Virus record (IMG/VR): IMGVR_UViG_3300012362_000004
Span: 1 to 45,569 of that record
Origin: a virus
Length of the DNA stretch: 45,569 nucleotides
Reading direction: 5' to 3' (one strand)
The position numbers were made by a program, and so were the translations under genes. Under the pieces are notes generated by a model, which had not been told where the DNA came from, made no database searches, and was given only the letters and a program-made list of their open reading frames with translations. Shown in pieces: positions 1 through 7,215 of this stretch (position 1 is the stretch's first letter; the number at the start of each line of letters is the position of its first letter).

Positions 1-1692
1 CTGGTCAATCACGTCCAGCAGCATGTTCTTCAGGTCGCGGAGCAGGCGCAGAAACATTGCCCGCAAGTTCATGACCCAGGACTCGCCCTTGCCGGTAGCC
101 CCTTCCCAGAATCCGGCCGCTGCCTCCTTAATGTAGTCCCAGGCGATGCCACCGGCCGCCTGCAAGAATGACCAGAACTTAGACCAGGATGACGTGAGCG
201 TGTCGATGACCGCCAACGTGGACGTGACGCCGCCCTTGAACGATTCCCAGAAGCCGGCTGCACCACCGGCATCCAGGCCACTGAAGATATTCTTGAAGCC
301 GCTCTTGATGCCGTCGAACACGTTCTGCATGATGCCCTTGAGATGCTCAGCCCACACCTTGAACGTCGGCGCGTTCTCCTCCAGGAATGCCTTGACGCTG
401 TTGGCCCAGCTGGTAGTCAGCTCCTTCAACTGCCGGAAGATCGGGACCACGCCGCCGCCGAACGCGCCCACGACGGCGCGGGCCACGTAGGTAGCCAGGT
501 CCACGAGCGGCAGGAACACGTCGCCGAGCGACCGGCCGATGCCCTTCCACTCGGCCGACAGCTTCTGGAGCTGGCCCTGCGTCGTCGCCAGCAGCTTCTC
601 GCCGACGCCGCGGCTGGCCACCTCCATCATGTCGAGCGCGGCCCGCTGCACGTCCTCGATGGCGGCGCCGCTCTTGGCCATCTCCTGGATCAGCTTCACC
701 TGTTGCTCGGTCAGCAGGCCGGTGTGGTGGGCGATGCGCTGGAGGCCGTGCTCGGGGTTCTGGAGCGCCATGCCGAGCGACTGCACGGCGTGCTCCAGGC
801 CGCCGAACTGCGGCGCCATGCCGATGGCGACCTCCATCATGCGCGTGAACTGCTCGCCGCGCACCGTGCTGAAGCGGAACGCCTTCTCCATGCCCTCCAG
901 CACTTCGCCTTTCGTGAACGGACTCACGGCAGCCATCGTGCCGGCTAGCCGCTGAAGTTGCTCGTTAGTGAAACCGACCTGGCGGCCGGCGCCGCCCAGC
1001 ACGGCGCCGAACTTAACCATCGAGTACTCGAAGGCTATCGACCGGCCGACCCAGAAGTCCAGGTTGCCCAGGCCGGTCCCCAGCGCCGCCCGGATCGGGT
1101 TGATGATCGCGCTGCCGATGCGGCCCGCCCAACTGGTGATGGTGCCGCCCAGAGCGTTCAGCGGTACCGTGATGACGCTCGACAGCACGCCGCCCAGCTG
1201 CTCGCCGAAGACGACCGTGAAGGCGCGGGTGACGGTGTTGGACAGGGTGGAGAAAACGAAGCTGGAGACGCGGGCCATCGCCCGGCCGAGATTCAGATGG
1301 ATCAGGTCGCCGGCCACGCCGGCCGCCAGCCCCAGGCCGCCGATCAGCATGTCCTTGGCCAGCCCGACGCCCTCCGTCACCGGGCTGACGATCCGGCTGG
1401 TGACGCCCGCGAACAGGCCGTAGACCTGCTCCAGCGCGCCGCCCACGACCGGCACGGCGCCGAGCCATTCGCGGACAAAGCCCTTGCTCTGCTCGCGGCC
1501 CGCCTGCTCGCCCGCGTTACCGCCGCCGTGGCGCTGGCCGCCGCGCGTCAGCGCCTGCGCCATATTGGCCGCGATCACGTCGCCGAGCTGGCCCAGCGGC
1601 CCCGTCAGGCCGGTCGGCGCCTGCGCCAGCAGGCTGGTGAGCGGACCCAGGTCCGCCCCTACCTCCACCACGGCTCCGGCCAGGCTGTCCAT
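1..1692 (-). CDS. tail tape measure protein, N-terminal part (3' end outside window)
   Basis: Open for 564 codons from the ATG at 1692 to the window edge with no stop, so the gene continues to the left. The product is rich in alanine and glycine with long amphipathic and hydrophobic stretches ('AGVTSRIVSPVTEG', 'GLGLAAGVAGDLIHL'). It has a segment like the tape measure core: residues near 230-330 read 'FTNEQLQRLAGTMAAVSPF', then 'QNPEHGLQRIAHHTGLLTEQQVKL'-type text typical of phage tail length proteins. In siphoviruses this protein sets tail length and is threaded through the tube. It follows the two tail assembly chaperone genes, which is the standard order. The ATG is 4 bases after the upstream stop, and the palindrome at 1696-1712 replaces a normal Shine-Dalgarno site. 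Confidence 0.85.
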   Translation of the reverse strand, partial: MDSLAGAVVEVGADLGPLTSLLAQAPTGLTGPLGQLGDVIAANMAQALTRGGQRHGGGNAGEQAGREQSKGFVREWLGAVPVVGGALEQVYGLFAGVTSRIVSPVTEGVGLAKDMLIGGLGLAAGVAGDLIHLNLGRAMARVSSFVFSTLSNTVTRAFTVVFGEQLGGVLSSVITVPLNALGGTITSWAGRIGSAIINPIRAALGTGLGNLDFWVGRSIAFEYSMVKFGAVLGGAGRQVGFTNEQLQRLAGTMAAVSPFTKGEVLEGMEKAFRFSTVRGEQFTRMMEVAIGMAPQFGGLEHAVQSLGMALQNPEHGLQRIAHHTGLLTEQQVKLIQEMAKSGAAIEDVQRAALDMMEVASRGVGEKLLATTQGQLQKLSAEWKGIGRSLGDVFLPLVDLATYVARAVVGAFGGGVVPIFRQLKELTTSWANSVKAFLEENAPTFKVWAEHLKGIMQNVFDGIKSGFKNIFSGLDAGGAAGFWESFKGGVTSTLAVIDTLTSSWSKFWSFLQAAGGIAWDYIKEAAAGFWEGATGKGESWVMNLRAMFLRLLRDLKNMLLDVIDQ

Positions 1693-1695
1693 AGG

Positions 1696-1712
1696 CTATT
1701 AACAGTTAATAG
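1696..1712. repeat. 17-bp palindrome, copy 1 (CTATTAACAGTTAATAG)
   Basis: Perfect 8+1+8 palindrome and the best match to the consensus. It covers the last codons and stop of the chaperone gene ending at 1699 and ends 4 bases before the tape measure ATG. The one-base centre is too short for an RNA loop, so a dimeric DNA-binding site is more likely than a hairpin. Confidence 0.85.
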
Positions 1713-2466
1713 ATCGGAGCAAGTCCTCAAACATCTCCTGGCGGCACTGGCGCTCGGCGCGGCCGCGCTCCACCAGCACGTAGGCTTCGTCGGCCGAGAC
1801 CGCGATGTCTTTGGTACTGTTGCGGCACTCCCACTCGCTGAGCAGGTAGGTGTGCAGCTGGTAGAGCGTCAGTCGGCCCACCTGCGCGGCCGTCCAGCCG
1901 GGCGCCGACCCCAGGCCGAGCAGCGTCTTCTCGCCCAGGCCCTGCTGCGCGAAGTTGCGCAGCAGCAGCCGCCACTCGCGCGGCTGGTCGGCGGCGTGGT
2001 TCAGCCGGCCCTTCCAGTCGAGCTTCGGCTGGCTGGACAGCCGCCAGTCCACCCTGGCCAGCAAGTCCAGGCCGCTCACCTGGTCGCGGCGGCGCAGGTA
2101 CTCGGCGGCCTCCTCGGGAGAGCAGCGGCCGAACAGCCGCTCCACCTGGCGGCGGTCCAGCCGGCTGCCGCGGTCAGTGCGTAGGCACAGGCGGGCACTG
2201 AACAGCAGGCCGGGCTCCGTCTTCAGCCAGGCGAACAGCTCGGCGTGGCGGACGCGGTTGACCCACGGGTCCAGCCAGGTCTCCTGCCAGGCGCGGTCGA
2301 GTAGCCGCCGCTTGGCACCGATGCTGCACCGCATGGCCGGCAGGGCGTCCAGGACGCCATCTAAGGGGTTGCGGCGCTCGGCCAGTAGGTGGGCCTCGCA
2401 TGACGCCAGGTCCAATAGGCGCAGGCCGTGGACCCACCAGGACCGTCCTGCTAGGTCAACGTCCAC
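1699..2466 (-). CDS. tail assembly chaperone, downstream frame (T-like)
   Basis: 255-residue reading frame directly before the tape measure gene, the usual place of the second tail assembly chaperone. The annotated start is a GTG at 2466 with no Shine-Dalgarno site. The same frame stays open upstream, overlapping the end of the preceding gene back to about position 2616, and it is the -1 frame relative to that gene. This is the layout of lambda G/GT-type pairs, where a -1 slip produces a fused GT protein. I found no classic X XXY YYZ heptamer in the last dozen codons, so the slip site is not located. The protein is tryptophan- and arginine-rich, with 'AAQVGRLTLYQLHTYLLSEWE' near residue 190. 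Function is inferred from position and frame. Confidence 0.6.
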   Translation of the reverse strand: MDVDLAGRSWWVHGLRLLDLASCEAHLLAERRNPLDGVLDALPAMRCSIGAKRRLLDRAWQETWLDPWVNRVRHAELFAWLKTEPGLLFSARLCLRTDRGSRLDRRQVERLFGRCSPEEAAEYLRRRDQVSGLDLLARVDWRLSSQPKLDWKGRLNHAADQPREWRLLLRNFAQQGLGEKTLLGLGSAPGWTAAQVGRLTLYQLHTYLLSEWECRNSTKDIAVSADEAYVLVERGRAERQCRQEMFEDLLRSINC

Positions 2467-2486
2467 CGGGGCGGCCAGGCAGCGGC

Positions 2487-3089
2487 TCAGACCGTCGATG
2501 GCGCCGCCTCCTTCTGGGCCAGCTCGCGGGCCTGGCGGCGCTTCTGAGCGGCCTCCAGCAGCTCGGCCGATACCTTCTTGGCGTGGTCCTCGAACCGCTT
2601 GAAGCCGACCTTACGGCGAATCTCGTCGGCCTGCTGCTCGGTCACGTCCGGCTGGCGGCCGACCAGGAAGAGGTAAAGGAAGCACGTCTGGCCGCGCCCC
2701 GTCTCCTCCAGCCAGCGGCGGACTTCCTCGCCGGTCGGCTGACGCTCGTGGCGCGGCCGCTTCAGCTCCGCGTAGGCGCGGTCGTAGAGCTGAGTCTGCA
2801 TGCGCTCCAGCGTCGCCGCACTCAGCGGCTCGCCGGCCTGGCGGGCCTCCGCCTGCGCCGCCTCCAGCTCGCGCTCGGCCGCCAGCAGCGGGTTGACCGG
2901 CCGCTCCGCCATCCAGCGGCGGGCGATGACCAGCGCCTCGGCCGGGTTCATGACCGCCAGCTCCCAGCGCCGGCCGCCGCACCACAGGTAGGCGCGGCCG
3001 TCGTCCGACAGCTCCTCCGCGCCGTCCTGGTGCTGACCATTCGTCTCGCCCATAAGAAACTCGTCTTTGTTGTGGCAGTCGTGAAACAT
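2487..3089 (-). CDS. tail assembly chaperone, upstream frame (G-like)
   Basis: 200 residues, charged and mostly helical, between the tail tube gene and the tape measure gene. Position and size fit a tail assembly chaperone, which binds the tape measure protein before tube polymerisation. The start at 3089 lies 3 bases from a palindrome copy and has no visible ribosome site. A second ATG at 3053 gives 188 residues and is an alternative. The C-terminal part (from about residue 150) carries 'EEVRRWLEETGRGQTCFLYL' and then a lysine/arginine-rich helix where the -1 frame opens. A strong terminator just upstream (3109-3144) probably lowers its expression relative to the tail tube gene. I infer the role from gene order, not from a motif. 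Confidence 0.6.
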   Translation of the reverse strand: MFHDCHNKDEFLMGETNGQHQDGAEELSDDGRAYLWCGGRRWELAVMNPAEALVIARRWMAERPVNPLLAAERELEAAQAEARQAGEPLSAATLERMQTQLYDRAYAELKRPRHERQPTGEEVRRWLEETGRGQTCFLYLFLVGRQPDVTEQQADEIRRKVGFKRFEDHAKKVSAELLEAAQKRRQARELAQKEAAPSTV

Positions 3090-3091
3090 GA

Positions 3092-3108
3092 CTATAAACG
3101 GTTAATAG
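3092..3108. repeat. 17-bp palindrome, copy 2 (CTATAAACGGTTAATAG)
   Basis: Sits between the T-tract of the terminator and the ATG at 3089, where a ribosome site would be expected. One of the few copies not next to a stop codon. Confidence 0.75.
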
Positions 3109-3144
3109 AAAACGGGCGGTTCCTGTTAGCGCAGGAACCGCCCG
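3109..3144 (-). terminator. intrinsic terminator after the tail tube gene
   Basis: On the minus strand a perfect 13-bp GC-rich stem (arms 3113-3125 and 3132-3144, 6-base loop) is followed by TTTT. It lies between the tail tube gene and the tail chaperones and would give the tube gene more transcript than the genes after it. No promoter is visible after it, so read-through must supply the chaperones and tape measure. Confidence 0.8.
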
Positions 3145-3173
3145 CCGTCGTCACCCCTGTCGGAGGTGTACGG

Positions 3174-3222
3174 TCGGGCCGGTCCCTGAACAGTTAGCGC
3201 CAACATGCTCAGGCCGGCCCGA
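3174..3222 (-). other. large hairpin after the tail tube stop
   Basis: Arms 3174-3182 and 3214-3222 pair over 9 bp (TCGGGCCGG with CCGGCCCGA) and extend inward by CCTGA/TCAGG. No T-tract follows. It stands directly after the tail tube stop and before the terminator, so it may protect the 3' end of that mRNA. Confidence 0.5.
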
Positions 3223-3232
3223 TAAGTGTAGA

Positions 3233-3859
3233 CTATGCCGCCTGGCGTGCCGGCTCGCTCTCCTGCGCCGCGGGCGGGCGCACGAATGCCAGAATCTGCG
3301 CCAGCGTGCCCTCCAGGCCGGCGATCTTGTCCTCCAGGGCCGCGACCCGCGCCAGGCCGCTCGGCCCCGCGGCGGCGATGCTGGGCAGATTGCCAGGCTG
3401 CTCGAATGGCGCCTCGCCCTCCGGCGCCTGACCCATGCCCCTGGGCGCCTCTTCGCCAGCCACGACGTTCGTCCAGGCGCCGTCGCTCTCGTAGTCGGCC
3501 GTGAAGCCGATGTAGGCGCCGGTGTCGATGTCCACCTTGAACTTGAGCGTCTTGATGACGGCCGGCACGGAGTAGAACAGCGTGCTGGTCAGGTACAGCT
3601 TGAGCGTGACGCCGCTGCCCACGTCCAGGCTGTTGCTGTCGGGCGGCGTCAGGCTGACGTAGGTACAGTCGAGCGTGCCCTGCCCCTGGCGGGTACCGGG
3701 CACTGTCTTCTTGTAGCAGACGCCGCTGGACACGGTGGCGTTGCTGCCGTAGCGGGTGGTCGCGGCCTCCTTGTCGAAGGTCCAGGTCTTAACCTCGGCG
3801 ATGGAAGTCGAGCCGATCTTCACGTCCCCGCCGTTGCCTGAGATACCTGCGCCGGCCAT
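3233..3859 (-). CDS. major tail tube protein
   Basis: 208 residues. The N-terminal 150 residues have the beta-rich pattern of siphovirus tail tube proteins: 'GGDVKIGSTSIAEVKTWTFD' near residue 10, a 'GQGTLDCTYV' strand and 'FKVDIDTGAYIGFTADYESDG' near residue 110. The last 50 residues form a proline/alanine linker and a helix, probably a surface extension. It is followed by a large hairpin and a strong terminator, in keeping with a highly expressed structural gene, and precedes the chaperone pair as usual. A Shine-Dalgarno (GGGAGATTGATAT) precedes the ATG. Identification rests on fold pattern and gene order. Confidence 0.75.
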   Translation of the reverse strand: MAGAGISGNGGDVKIGSTSIAEVKTWTFDKEAATTRYGSNATVSSGVCYKKTVPGTRQGQGTLDCTYVSLTPPDSNSLDVGSGVTLKLYLTSTLFYSVPAVIKTLKFKVDIDTGAYIGFTADYESDGAWTNVVAGEEAPRGMGQAPEGEAPFEQPGNLPSIAAAGPSGLARVAALEDKIAGLEGTLAQILAFVRPPAAQESEPARQAA

Positions 3860-3931
3860 ATATCAATCTCCCGGTAAGAGCGCGCGGTTACTATAACCAA
3901 ACGCCCTCGCCAGGGAAGCGGCCGGTGAAAT

Positions 3932-4017
3932 TGCTGCGAGCTACTGGAGATTACAGGTCAGCACGACCCGGTAGTACAGGTCATCCTCACTTCAATTCGG
4001 CCAATAGCTCGCAGCTA
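3932..4017 (-). pseudogene. orphan duplicate of the 3' end of the 4015-4419 gene, between inverted repeats
   Basis: Minus-strand bases about 3951-3998 encode SEDDLYYRVVLTCNLQ followed by a stop. This closely parallels the C-terminus of the next gene (EEDLYYRTVLTCDIRLSV) but has an in-frame TGA two codons upstream and no start. The two copies differ at most third codon positions, so this is not a recent tandem copy. An 11-bp inverted repeat (GCTGCGAGCTA and TAGCTCGCAGC) brackets the fragment. It looks like the leftover native end of the gene after the gene received a divergent C-terminal segment by recombination. Confidence 0.55.
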
Positions 4018-4419
4018 AACTGACAGTCGAATATCGCACGTTAAGACGGTCCTGTAGTACAAATCCTCCTCGAATGCCTGCTGCGCCCGCGGCAGCATCA
4101 CCACGAAGCGGCCGTTCGGCGGCGTCAGCTGCTGGTCACGGTCGAAGGCGGCCAGGACCAGTCTGAGAGCGGCGCCGGCTCGCTCAGGCGTCGCGTCGAT
4201 GACGTGCAGGTCCACCGGGAAGGTCCAGTACGTCCCGGCGTTGGTCCTCATCTGCACCGCGCCGGCGACCGGCGTCACCACGCATCTCGGCCGGCTCGCC
4301 CGCAGGCTCGGCGGCGTATCGAAGGCGTAGATCGAGCCGGGAAAGCTGGCGTCCAATCCTTTGGTCGCCCACTGGCCAGCTATGGCCTGGAAGCAATCAT
4401 CGAACGTCACGACCGCCAT
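4015..4419 (-). CDS. tail completion / tail terminator-like protein
   Basis: 134 residues from the ATG at 4419, 11 bases after the upstream stop. An in-frame TTG at 4455 would overlap the upstream gene and is less likely. The protein begins MAVVTFDDCFQAIAGQ and has a mid-protein 'TYWTFPVDLHVIDATPERAGAALR' strand-helix pattern. That pattern and the position just before the tail tube gene fit the tail terminator family (lambda gpU/HK97 gp10 neighbours), which caps the tail and binds the head connector. A second, diverged copy of its last 15 codons lies just downstream. Family assignment is by position and pattern only. Confidence 0.5.
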   Translation of the reverse strand: MAVVTFDDCFQAIAGQWATKGLDASFPGSIYAFDTPPSLRASRPRCVVTPVAGAVQMRTNAGTYWTFPVDLHVIDATPERAGAALRLVLAAFDRDQQLTPPNGRFVVMLPRAQQAFEEDLYYRTVLTCDIRLSV

Positions 4420-4429
4420 TGAGATGATA

Positions 4430-4732
4430 TTAGCCGGGCGGCGGCGCAGCGTCAAGCAGATTCGCCAGGTCGAGCAGCGCCGCCCACGGCGTCGTGCCCT
4501 CGCCCTTGCGGTGCCCGGCCGTCGCCTGCCAGCCGTCGGGACCAGGACGCACGTTGAGCGTGAAGTCCTCTTGGCAGCACAGCATCAGCACGCGGTCGGC
4601 GGCCCGGTAGCGCGGATTGCTATCGGCCGCCTCCTCCTGGAAGGCAAGTAGCATCAGCCGATCCAGGCCGCACAGCCGCGTGTCGGCGTTGGCGTCCAGG
4701 TAGGCCGTCAGGCGCTCGGCGGGAGTCGGCAT
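4430..4732 (-). CDS. conserved small phage protein of unknown function
   Basis: 100 residues, starting at the ATG at 4732 with GAGGAG seven bases upstream. An in-frame TTG at 4747 is possible but unneeded. The start reads MPTPAERLTAYLDANADTRL. A central 'FTLNVRPGPDGWQATAGHRKGEGTTPWAALLDLANLLD' pattern looks like a short beta hairpin followed by a helix. It sits between a zinc-ribbon protein gene and the tail completion gene. I do not recognise a named family. Confidence 0.75.
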   Translation of the reverse strand: MPTPAERLTAYLDANADTRLCGLDRLMLLAFQEEAADSNPRYRAADRVLMLCCQEDFTLNVRPGPDGWQATAGHRKGEGTTPWAALLDLANLLDAAPPPG

Positions 4733-4747
4733 GGCGCGGCTCCTCAA

Positions 4748-4764
4748 CTGTAAGCTGTTAATAG
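4748..4764. repeat. 17-bp palindrome, copy 3 (CTGTAAGCTGTTAATAG)
   Basis: Starts 1 base after the stop codon (4766-4768) of the zinc-ribbon gene and ends 16 bases before the next ATG. Left arm degenerate at two positions. Confidence 0.75.
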
Positions 4765-4765
4765 G

Positions 4766-5227
4766 TCAGAACGGCGTCAGCTCGCCGTGCCGGGCGGCGA
4801 TCATGGCCATCACGCGCTCTTCGTTGCCGTCCAGGTAGCGGCAGCAGCCAGGACAGAGGAACTCGTCACCGCGCAGCGTCAGGTCGTCAGCCGGCGTGTC
4901 GGCGCCGCAGTGCTCGCACGGCAGGCCGCGGCGGTCGGCAGCTTCAGCCGGGCTGACGTGCGCCTTGACGTGTTGCCGCTCCGGCACGTCCGGCCGGGTG
5001 CCGTCCAGAAGTGACCGATAGCGATTGCGCAGCCGCGCCACAGTCTTGGCTTTGACGCAAGGGTGCAGGCCGATGCAAGACCCGAGCGAAGCCAATAGAC
5101 TGTAACCCTCCGTGCCAGGACCCAGGCGCTTCCGTTTGACAAGATTCTTGACCGCCTCGTGCATAGTCAGCAGCTCTTCCAGCTTTATGGTTTCTCGCGG
5201 GAATCGCCGTGGTTTGCGTTTTGGCAT
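4766..5227 (-). CDS. zinc-ribbon protein, possible regulator
   Basis: 153 residues. The basic N-terminus (MPKRKPRRFPRE) is followed by a helical region (20-90) and a C-terminal zinc ribbon: CEHC at about 104 and CPGCC at about 126. It is the first gene read from the minus promoter at 5367-5395, with a leader of about 130 bases holding a hairpin. Its start codon overlaps the plus-strand promoter for the primase gene, so transcription of the two should interfere. A DNA-binding regulatory role is possible but not shown. No strong Shine-Dalgarno is visible. Confidence 0.7.
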   Translation of the reverse strand: MPKRKPRRFPRETIKLEELLTMHEAVKNLVKRKRLGPGTEGYSLLASLGSCIGLHPCVKAKTVARLRNRYRSLLDGTRPDVPERQHVKAHVSPAEAADRRGLPCEHCGADTPADDLTLRGDEFLCPGCCRYLDGNEERVMAMIAARHGELTPF

Positions 5228-5228
5228 A

Positions 5229-5258
5229 ACGACACCACCCCTTGACGTATGCTATACT
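5229..5258 (+). promoter_or_regulatory. candidate promoter for the primase-polymerase gene
   Basis: ACGACA at 5229-5234, 18 bp, then TATACT at 5253-5258 with an extended TGC just upstream. It is the only plausible plus-strand promoter in the window. It overlaps the start codon of the minus-strand gene ending at 5227. Confidence 0.45.
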
Positions 5259-5288
5259 TGCGGGTAACGTAGACCCAGGAAACGCAAC

Positions 5289-5313
5289 AAGCCCGGCTAG
5301 TAAGGCCAGGCTT
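5289..5313 (-). other. hairpin in the leader of the zinc-ribbon gene
   Basis: On the minus strand AAGCCTGGC and GCCGGGCTT form a 9-bp stem (one G-U pair) with a 7-base loop. On the plus strand the same site has a C-A mismatch, so the structure favours the minus transcript. No T-tract. Confidence 0.4.
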
Positions 5314-5366
5314 GCGGCGGTTCGGTTGTGTGCTTGGCGGCCCAACCGATGCGGACGTACAAGGGA

Positions 5367-5395
5367 AGTATAGCACACTCCTCCACGTCAGGCAA
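5367..5395 (-). promoter_or_regulatory. minus-strand promoter for the 5227-1 operon part
   Basis: TTGCCT at 5390-5395, 17 bp, TATACT at 5367-5372, with the GTGTGC extension seen in the other phage promoters. It faces the plus promoter at 5229-5258, so the two transcripts overlap head to head by about 90 bases. Confidence 0.65.
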
Positions 5396-5440
5396 GCCCG
5401 CCAGAGCACGAAAGCCGAACACCAGGAAGAGAGTATTCCG

Positions 5441-6685
5441 GTGCGCGGGCCGTGCAACTTCAGCCTCCAGGACCAGGCCAGGTGGTACGCCGAGATGTTC
5501 GGCTGGTCCACGTTCCCCGTCTGCCAGAAGTGTCCATTTCTGCGCTGGAAGCACCTCCAGTACCGTCAGCCGTCCAGAGGTGAGTACGAGTTCCAGTATC
5601 GGGAGCGCACCGACCGTGCCCCCGGCGGCGCGGACGGGATCGGGGTAGCCCACGGCCCGGCCAGCCGGCACGTCTGCAACAGGGATTTCGACCGCGCTTG
5701 TGACTACGAGGACTGGTGCTCCGCCTTTCCAAACCTGTCCGGTCTGTTGCCGGTCATCGTCACCAGTCGCGGCTACCACGTCGTCTTCAGTTGCCCGGCC
5801 GTGCAGCACGTCTACCGCTTCCCGGACGGCTCAGGAGAGTTCCGAGCTGGAGCCGGCTGCTTCTCAGTTATCCCTCCATCGGCGCACCCTTCCGGAATCG
5901 TCTACAGCTGGCTCTCAGGTACACCCAGCTGCATCCCTACCGTCGATGACCCTGTAGAGTACGGCCTACTGACCCGAGAGCTGTTCACCTGGCTCTGTCG
6001 CCCACCAGGTTCAGGCACCCAATTCAAGCCGGTCAAGCCAAAGACAAGAGACAGAGGAGACAAGAATGAAGATTGTGTAGCCCCCCTGCTGAACAAATGT
6101 TACTTTAGTGAACAGATAGAGCGCTGCATAGCTGATACTCAGCCGGAAGGCACTGGCCAGCGTAACCGGCTGATCTTTCGATTCGTGTGTCGCCTGCACG
6201 ACACAGGCGAGGTTGATTGGGGAGCGGATGGCCGCTACCAGCGCCAGCAGATTCTGACCGAGTGGCACCGCCGCGCCAGGCCGGTCATTGGCACCAAGGA
6301 TTGGCCAACCACCCAGAATGACTTCTGCTGGGCTGAGTCGTGCTGGCGTCCGCCGATAGCCCAAGCCAGTTATAGGCCCTTGGAGAGCCTGCCAGACGCC
6401 TTCCCGACCCCAGACTGCGCCTTCAGCTACGACACCGATCAGCGCCGCGAGCTGGTGCGGACCTGCGCCTACATGCAACTGCTGAGCGGCGACCGGGCAT
6501 TCTTCCTGGCTTCGCGCGATGCCGGTCAGGTATTGGGCATAGGTCCGAAGCACGCGCTGAAGTTCTTGCGCCGTCTACAACGTGACGGCATTCTGGATAT
6601 GGTTGAGCTTGGGCGGTACAGAGGCAGGCGTCGCGACGGCCGGCTAGACACGTTTGCGACCCGCTGGCGGTACCTGGGTGACTAG
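5441..6685 (+). CDS. bifunctional primase-polymerase (prim-pol) with C-terminal winged helix
   Basis: 414 residues from the GTG at 5441, preceded by AGGAAGAGAG seven bases upstream. The frame opens earlier, but the prim-pol pattern begins right after this start. 'ARWYAEMFGWSTFPV' (about 13-27) is the usual family start. An acidic NRDFD lies at 80-84, GYHVVF at 111-116, and PPSAHPSGIVYSW at 145-157. These match the bifunctional DNA primase/polymerase N-terminal domain, which makes primers and extends DNA. The last 80 residues ('DAGQVLGIGPKHALKFLRRLQRDG') look like a winged helix. It is the only plus-strand gene and interrupts the late operon. Its TAG overlaps the TAG of the converging gene in one CTAG. 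It may be a replication gene acquired later. Confidence 0.8.
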   Translation: MRGPCNFSLQDQARWYAEMFGWSTFPVCQKCPFLRWKHLQYRQPSRGEYEFQYRERTDRAPGGADGIGVAHGPASRHVCNRDFDRACDYEDWCSAFPNLSGLLPVIVTSRGYHVVFSCPAVQHVYRFPDGSGEFRAGAGCFSVIPPSAHPSGIVYSWLSGTPSCIPTVDDPVEYGLLTRELFTWLCRPPGSGTQFKPVKPKTRDRGDKNEDCVAPLLNKCYFSEQIERCIADTQPEGTGQRNRLIFRFVCRLHDTGEVDWGADGRYQRQQILTEWHRRARPVIGTKDWPTTQNDFCWAESCWRPPIAQASYRPLESLPDAFPTPDCAFSYDTDQRRELVRTCAYMQLLSGDRAFFLASRDAGQVLGIGPKHALKFLRRLQRDGILDMVELGRYRGRRRDGRLDTFATRWRYLGD

Positions 6686-6891
6686 CTGACCGTGCCGTCC
6701 GCCCCGACCTCCACCTTGCCGCTGCCGGCGTCCAGCATGTACTCCTGCGCCGGCAGTCCCAGCCGCCGGGCTGCCTCCGCCTCGTCCACGCCCCACACGG
6801 TCATGCAGGCGTACAGCTTGGCGAGCCGGCAGTTGGGGCAGCGGCAGTCGCCCTGGGTGAACCACGACTCGTCGATCTGCACGGTCGCCAT
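6682..6891 (-). CDS. small zinc-binding protein
   Basis: 69 residues with a CRCPNC cluster at 16-21 and a further Cys at 29, followed by 'VDEAEAARRLGLPAQEYMLD', a short helix-turn-helix-like stretch. The stop codon shares the CTAG at 6682-6685 with the converging primase gene. It is the last gene of the small-gene run after the tail-joining protein. Function unknown. The zinc knuckle plus a helix-turn-helix-like segment would suit a small DNA-binding protein, but this is a guess. Confidence 0.7.
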   Translation of the reverse strand: MATVQIDESWFTQGDCRCPNCRLAKLYACMTVWGVDEAEAARRLGLPAQEYMLDAGSGKVEVGADGTVS

Positions 6892-6892
6892 G

Positions 6893-7033
6893 TCAGCGCC
6901 TTCTCTTCGGGCGGAATAGGATGCCGGCCAGCTCGCGGGCAGCCCGGCTAACCGTCTTGCCCTGGCGGAAGATCGACTTGCCGCTCTTGATCCACTGCTG
7001 CCAGCTCCGCTCGCGCTTCTGCCTGGCGTTCAT
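6893..7033 (-). CDS. small basic protein
   Basis: 46 residues starting at the ATG at 7033, which overlaps the upstream stop as ATGA. Very rich in arginine and lysine (MNARQKRERSWQQWIKSGKS, ending RPKRRR). No domain is recognised. The tight coupling to both neighbours supports that it is translated. The charge suggests binding to nucleic acid or to an acidic partner. Confidence 0.65.
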   Translation of the reverse strand: MNARQKRERSWQQWIKSGKSIFRQGKTVSRAARELAGILFRPKRRR

Positions 7034-7215
7034 GCATCCCTCCGGAACTTGTACGGCCACGGCGCGAAAAGAAAGGCCCGCGACCGGCCGCCGTTCCTCG
7101 CCTTGGCGTAGCACGTCTCGCTGTACTGCCGCTGGCGCATCGGCAGGCTGGCCTGGGGCACGGGCAGCAAGCCGCACAGCCGGGCCAGCCGGCGGCGAAA
7201 CTTGGGGCGGATCAT
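7030..7215 (-). CDS. small basic protein
   Basis: 61 residues, highly basic (MIRPKFRRRLARLCGLLPV), with a C-terminal 'SETCYAKARNGGRSRAFLFA' stretch. Start and stop overlap the neighbouring genes by four bases each (ATGA), so it belongs to the same translationally coupled set. No family recognised. Confidence 0.65.
   Translation of the reverse strand: MIRPKFRRRLARLCGLLPVPQASLPMRQRQYSETCYAKARNGGRSRAFLFAPWPYKFRRDA

Noticed and set aside
958-2184. Long plus-strand frame of 408 codons rich in Arg, Ala and Gln
   Set aside because: It is the antisense shadow of the tape measure and chaperone genes. High GC keeps the opposite frame open. No ribosome site and low-complexity composition.
3932-4017. 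Invertible DNA segment
   Set aside because: Although bracketed by inverted repeats, flipping the segment would put the duplicated gene end on the wrong strand. No invertase is seen.
3932-4085. Diversity-generating retroelement template/variable repeat pair
   Set aside because: The two copies differ at third positions of all kinds, not at adenines, and no reverse transcriptase is present in the window.
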